Shown here: in pieces, positions 50,270-53,310 of the stretch | Layout of the letters: every line of letters begins with the position of its first letter | Numbering within the stretch: the stretch's first letter is position 1 | NCBI GenBank assembly: GCA_015056905.1 | Contig: SVFI01000015.1 | Coordinates: 1-53,310, forward strand | Length of the DNA stretch: 53,310 bases | Reading direction: 5' to 3' | Source: Lachnospiraceae bacterium | Lineage (GTDB): Bacteria > Bacillota > Clostridia > Lachnospirales > Lachnospiraceae | Position numbers and translations under genes: made by a program | Notes under the pieces: model-generated | The model's database searches: none | The model's input: only the letters and a program-made list of their open reading frames with translations | What the model was told of the DNA's origin: nothing

Positions 50270-51025
50270 TCAAAAATTCGCAGTTGCCGTCACAAATCCG
50301 GCTCCCCATATCAAAATACGCAGTATGCCACAGATAACCAAATGCGCCGGATAGTAAGCATAAAACAACTTACCCATCCCCTTCCAACTTCCGCGCTCTC
50401 CGTTATAAAGATAGAGGAGCGGAATCGTCAAACAAGTGCCAAGCTGGACAAGTGCATATAATTTATCAATAAAAACGAAATAAACTGCCGCATATATCAG
50501 CGTCCATACCATCATCCACGTCATCTGCTTTTTAAAGTCACCTCGATACGCCCCCATAAACAAAATTGCCATCGTCGCGACACAGCTCCAGTCAGAAGGG
50601 AAAGTAATGAGGCAAATCAGCATAATCGCAATATTTTTCTGCCATTGCTTCATATTCTCATTGTCGTATATGTATAAAAGTATCAATCCCCAAGCCAGCG
50701 ACCACACAACTCCCGTCTGATTAAAAATTGACGTTTTAAACGGGATAAATGAAATTCCGAAACAAAAATTATAGGCAAAATGTGAAATAACCGCCAACAC
50801 AAAAAGCCTCATCGCATACTTCTTAAAATTCCTCGTATGGTAATACCCCTCCACAATAAAAAACCACATAATCGGTGCTGTAAGCCGACCGATAACATGT
50901 AAAATGACAACCCACCATACGGTCGAATATCCCGGACAGACCGTCCAGACAATATGGTCGATTGTCATTGCTATAATCGCTATTAATTTTAGTTGATTGG
51001 CATTTAAGCCTTTCGTTTTGCTCAT
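50270..51025 (-). CDS. TraX family membrane protein
   Basis: 251 residues with about seven helices and the TraX start GLNANQLKLIAIIAMTIDHI, then HVIGRLTAPIMWFFIVEGYY and RLFVLAVISHFAYNFCFG. In F plasmids TraX N-acetylates pilin, but chromosomal Firmicute members are common and have no shown role; they are distant relatives of the acyltransferase 3 type. ATG 51025 follows AGGAGG; the codons before it are not part of the family. The neighbouring genes give no clear substrate. Confidence 0.88.
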   Translation of the reverse strand: MSKTKGLNANQLKLIAIIAMTIDHIVWTVCPGYSTVWWVVILHVIGRLTAPIMWFFIVEGYYHTRNFKKYAMRLFVLAVISHFAYNFCFGISFIPFKTSIFNQTGVVWSLAWGLILLYIYDNENMKQWQKNIAIMLICLITFPSDWSCVATMAILFMGAYRGDFKKQMTWMMVWTLIYAAVYFVFIDKLYALVQLGTCLTIPLLYLYNGERGSWKGMGKLFYAYYPAHLVICGILRILIWGAGFVTATANF

Positions 51026-51067
51026 TGCCTTATCCTCCTGCAGCAAAAAAACTTTTGCTGCATTCTA

Positions 51068-51314
51068 TTATAATAAAGCAAAATGAACAATGCAACCGGA
51101 CAAAGCTGCAACGACAAGTCCAAGCATACAGCCTATGGCCGCACCTCTGATATGAAACAGCTTGTCTTTATATTCCTCATCCATCTCCTCAGTTCCCGGA
51201 ATTCTGAGTTTCTGACTACGAAGCGATCATGCAAAGAGGATCTTTATACTGCGCCGGTAAAATAATAAATGTAAAAATAACACAACACACGACACATTGC
51301 ATTACCAATAACAT
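51068..51314 (-). pseudogene. Possible frameshifted small membrane protein
   Basis: Two short frames abut. Frame A starts at ATG 51314 after AGGAGGG: MLLVMQCVVCCVIFTFIILP, then AQYKDPLCMIAS and a TAG at 51216-51218. Frame B, in another register, reads LRSQKLRIPGTEEMDEEYKD, then KLFHIRGAAIGCMLGLVVAA, and ends at TAA 51068-51070. Each looks like coding sequence with a membrane segment; together they would give a normal 80-residue two-helix protein. The change of frame near 51216-51235 suggests a frameshift in the gene or in the assembly. Alternatively B is a separate 38-residue protein from ATG 51184. No family is recognised. Confidence 0.45.
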
Positions 51315-51347
51315 CCCGCTTCCCTCCTACCGATTGGCTTTCCACTC

Positions 51348-52778
51348 TTATTTATAACAATTCCCGCAGTTTCTTTTTTCCTGTCCCGGTGCAATTTGCA
51401 AAGAGTAAGCCATGGCTTCCTCATAAGTAGCAAAGTAAACAGGACTTGTCATCGCACTGTCACCTGTTCCCGTCGCCGGACATGCACCGACAATGTGTAT
51501 CTTTCCGTTTTTGCTGTTTACTGCATAGTTACCTGTCGCTACCGGTTGCTGTGACTGCGTTTTCTCTTGCTGCTCCTCTTCCTTGTCCGTGGTTGTTTCC
51601 TCAGATACATCCGAAGAATTCTGTGTGCGTTCTCCTGCCTTCCAGCTTTCCGACGGCACGCAATTCCATGTGATTTCCGTCCCATCAGAAGTCGCAACTA
51701 CCGAACCCTGCTCATCTGTTCGAAACACTTTCACTCCCATCGCCCGCAAGTTGTTTAACACCTCTGCATGAGGATGACCATAAGAATTGTCCGGCGCACA
51801 GCTGATGACAGAATACAGCGGCGATGATGCTGCCAACAGACCTTTTGTATTCGAAGTACTGCTGCCGTGATGCCCTGCTTTCAGCACATCGCAATCGATA
51901 TTTAAACCATTCGCCAATATGTCTGCTTCCGCTTCCTCCTGCGCATCACCGGTGAACAAAAATCGGTTTTGACCGTTTTGCAGAACCAGCGCAATGGAAG
52001 AGTTGTTCGGATCAGAATACGTTCTGTTCGGTGCTACTAACATAAAAAAAGCATCTCCGAGTGCATATGTATCGCCGACCTCCGGAGTAGAATAAGGCAA
52101 ACGTTTTGTTTCCAATGCCTGCATCAAATCTCTATATGTGTTATTGTCTTTTGGATAATCTCCGATAAAAACGTTACCTATGTCAAACTTACTTATAATG
52201 ACATCTGCACCGCCGATATGGTCTGCATCCGTATGCGTCAGCACAAGGTAATCAAGTCTTTCTATACCTTGCGTCTTAAGATAAAGCTGAACTTTCGTTC
52301 CTTTGCTGTCATCTCCCGCATCAATCAACATCGCATGTTCGCCTGCGATAACCAGCGTCGCATCACCTTGTCCGACATCAATGAAGTGAACCTGCATCTC
52401 CGAAATCGGTTCTTCTTCCCGATCTTCCGGTTCTATATCCGTTTTCGTCTCAGCCTCGTCTTCCGAATTTTGCGCTGCAACAGTCTGTTCTTCCGTGGTT
52501 GCTGTCTCCTGTTGTACTTCTTCCTTCGCCTCCTCCGTCGAACTGACAGACATCAAAGAACCGCACGATACCAAAAACAAACATGACAAAACAATATAAC
52601 TGACTTTTGCAGTCCACATCAGCTTTCTTCTTAACGGCGTGATCCCCAGTCCAAATAGCAGGGATGCTACACCGCCAATAGCAGAACCATCAAAAAACAA
52701 TCCTAATGCCAACAGTATAAAGCATACCCCTAAAAACCACCCGAGAAGATCTTTTATTACCTGAAATACTTTATCCAT
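51348..52778 (-). CDS. ComEC/Rec2-like secreted metallo-beta-lactamase-fold hydrolase
   Basis: 476 residues. The first 75 hold two or three membrane segments (LLGWFLGVCFILLALGLFFD...VLSCLFLVSCGSLMS); an acidic linker follows. The MBL domain (about 128-375) has HFIDVGQGDATLVIAGEHAM, VLTHTDADHIGGAD (H-x-D-x-D-H), FLFTGDAQ and DVLKAGHHGS, all as in the ComEC C-terminal nuclease-like domain, but the ComEC channel is absent. After a Ser/Thr/Gln-rich linker, the last 60 residues (KNGKIHIVGACPATGTGDSA, FATYEEAMAYS, RNCGNCYK) form a small Cys domain often joined to such hydrolases. It probably degrades nucleic acid or phosphodiesters outside the cell. Confidence 0.88.
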   Translation of the reverse strand: MDKVFQVIKDLLGWFLGVCFILLALGLFFDGSAIGGVASLLFGLGITPLRRKLMWTAKVSYIVLSCLFLVSCGSLMSVSSTEEAKEEVQQETATTEEQTVAAQNSEDEAETKTDIEPEDREEEPISEMQVHFIDVGQGDATLVIAGEHAMLIDAGDDSKGTKVQLYLKTQGIERLDYLVLTHTDADHIGGADVIISKFDIGNVFIGDYPKDNNTYRDLMQALETKRLPYSTPEVGDTYALGDAFFMLVAPNRTYSDPNNSSIALVLQNGQNRFLFTGDAQEEAEADILANGLNIDCDVLKAGHHGSSTSNTKGLLAASSPLYSVISCAPDNSYGHPHAEVLNNLRAMGVKVFRTDEQGSVVATSDGTEITWNCVPSESWKAGERTQNSSDVSEETTTDKEEEQQEKTQSQQPVATGNYAVNSKNGKIHIVGACPATGTGDSAMTSPVYFATYEEAMAYSLQIAPGQEKRNCGNCYK

Positions 52779-52812
52779 TTTCTTTCCCCTCTTTCCAATT
52801 TGGGTATAACTA

Positions 52813-52841
52813 AGTATAACACCCTATCATTTACGTAACAA
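52813..52841 (-). promoter_or_regulatory. Predicted promoter of the ComEC-like gene
   Basis: TTGTTA (52836-52841) and TATACT (52813-52818) on the minus strand with 17-base spacing, 35 bp before the ATG. Confidence 0.6.
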
Positions 52842-52879
52842 TGTGCCATCAAGATAAAATTCTTCGAGAAACTGAAAGT

Positions 52880-52960
52880 TTGCGCGTAGCAATGAGCCAT
52901 GCGCAGATGGGCCGAATGTGTCTGCCTGTGTGCGAGCACCCGGCAGTCACATTCGTGCGA
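52880..52960. repeat. Intergenic hairpin repeat, copy 2
   Basis: AATGAGcCATGCGCAGaTGgGCC leads into a long stem: CGAATGTG (52913-52920) pairs with CACATTCG (52948-52955), and inside it CTGCC pairs with GGCAG and GTG with CAC. The same leading block and a different self-pairing stem occur at 2180-2280. It lies between the ComEC-like gene and the partial membrane-protein gene; it could serve as terminator for the latter. Confidence 0.6.
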
Positions 52961-53042
52961 AGATGCATACGGCGAACGCCGCGACAACGAACAAGCGCAA
53001 GCTTGTGAGTGTCGGCATGGCGATACACCTGCTAAATGAAAT

Positions 53043-53310
53043 TTATCTTTTCTTATATGTCGCTACAATTCCAACTACAGAAGCCCAAAAAGCAATCGGT
53101 GCAAGTCTAACAAATAAGAATTCAAACCCATGCATTATTGTTCCTGCCACTGCCAACTCAGGATCATTGTAATTCCAATCCAGATAAGAACTATTCATAG
53201 ATGCAAGTGCGATAAATATTATCACTATAACCGCACACAATGAAATAAGAATCCATCGAATCGTTTTGACCTTTGTTATACTTCTTTTTGCAAGTTGTAA
53301 ATTAATAACT
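53043..53310 (-). CDS. Membrane protein, partial (runs off right edge)
   Basis: The visible 88 codons are open to the window edge without an ATG, so the start is outside. Two membrane segments are seen (IRWILISLCAVIVIIFIALA and the C-terminal APIAFWASVVGIVAT) with YLDWNYNDPELAVAGTIMHG between them, ending YKKR. Before them is a basic stretch (LAKRSITKVKT). No family is recognised. The intergenic repeat follows it. Confidence 0.65.
   Translation of the reverse strand, partial: VINLQLAKRSITKVKTIRWILISLCAVIVIIFIALASMNSSYLDWNYNDPELAVAGTIMHGFEFLFVRLAPIAFWASVVGIVATYKKR

Noticed and set aside
51083..51265. 60-residue plus-strand ORF
   Set aside because: No ribosome site; lies opposite the two coding-like small frames on the minus strand.
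52757..52987. 76-residue minus-strand ORF at the ComEC-like promoter
   Set aside because: It crosses the promoter and the hairpin repeat; coding-like appearance comes from the repeat.
52918..53172. 84-residue plus-strand ORF
   Set aside because: It starts inside the hairpin repeat and runs antisense through the partial membrane-protein gene.

Overview
The window looks like chromosomal sequence from a Gram-positive, anaerobic, gut-type Clostridia, most likely Lachnospiraceae (Roseburia / Eubacterium rectale / Lachnospira-like; I cannot fix the genus). The reasons are strong AGGAGG-type ribosome sites, moderate-to-low GC, a class III (oxygen-sensitive) ribonucleotide reductase, a rubredoxin-flavin reductase fusion, BspA-type surface proteins, VanZ, LytTR-DUF3021, DUF6033-like and XrtG/Firmicu-CTERM genes. 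I saw no rRNA, tRNA, CRISPR array, insertion sequence or phage module.

Layout. 1-2.7 kb: a partial XRE regulator, an AAA ATPase of the DUF4143 type with three 33-bp repeats at its promoter, and a 950-bp gene-poor stretch holding one copy of an intergenic hairpin repeat. 2.7-9.3 kb: VanZ-like membrane protein, lipoprotein and a 1350-residue leucine-rich-repeat surface protein. 9.3-19.8 kb: housekeeping genes (pyrF, a Nudix-like protein, nrdD with a fused redoxin and predicted NrdR boxes, TPR lipoprotein, rubredoxin fusion, GDPD, M18 aminopeptidase, 1-phosphofructokinase, RsmF-like methyltransferase). 19.8-29.2 kb: a solitary pilT, then a tightly overlapping seven-gene exosortase G locus.

29.2-37.2 kb: an S8 protease divergent from an AraC regulator; a cupin/flavoprotein/GNAT group with a GAF-degenerate GGDEF protein; and a DUF6033-like/coiled-coil/SGNH-hydrolase operon behind a predicted sigma-D (flagellar-type) promoter. 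37.2-42.8 kb: a seven-gene membrane-protein operon headed by an unusual MerR regulator with two membrane segments and a zinc ribbon. 42.8-53.3 kb: rRNA methyltransferase and TSUP permease; an RmlD-like reductase with a DAACS symporter; a LytTR-DUF3021-glycosyltransferase operon; and a ComEC-like hydrolase, a small broken ORF, TraX and GNAT.

The most interesting system is the exosortase G locus (20965-29115). On one transcript it encodes a large membrane protein with an N-terminal pterin-synthase-like domain, a secreted substrate-like protein with a C-terminal sorting tail, the exosortase, two family-2 glycosyltransferases, a second stand-alone pterin-synthase-like protein and a membrane sensor with a degenerate GGDEF-like end. 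Gene order and 4-base overlaps suggest a coupled machine that sorts, and probably glycosylates, a surface protein. Its biochemical role is not established. All domain calls are from reading the translated sequence, without a database search.
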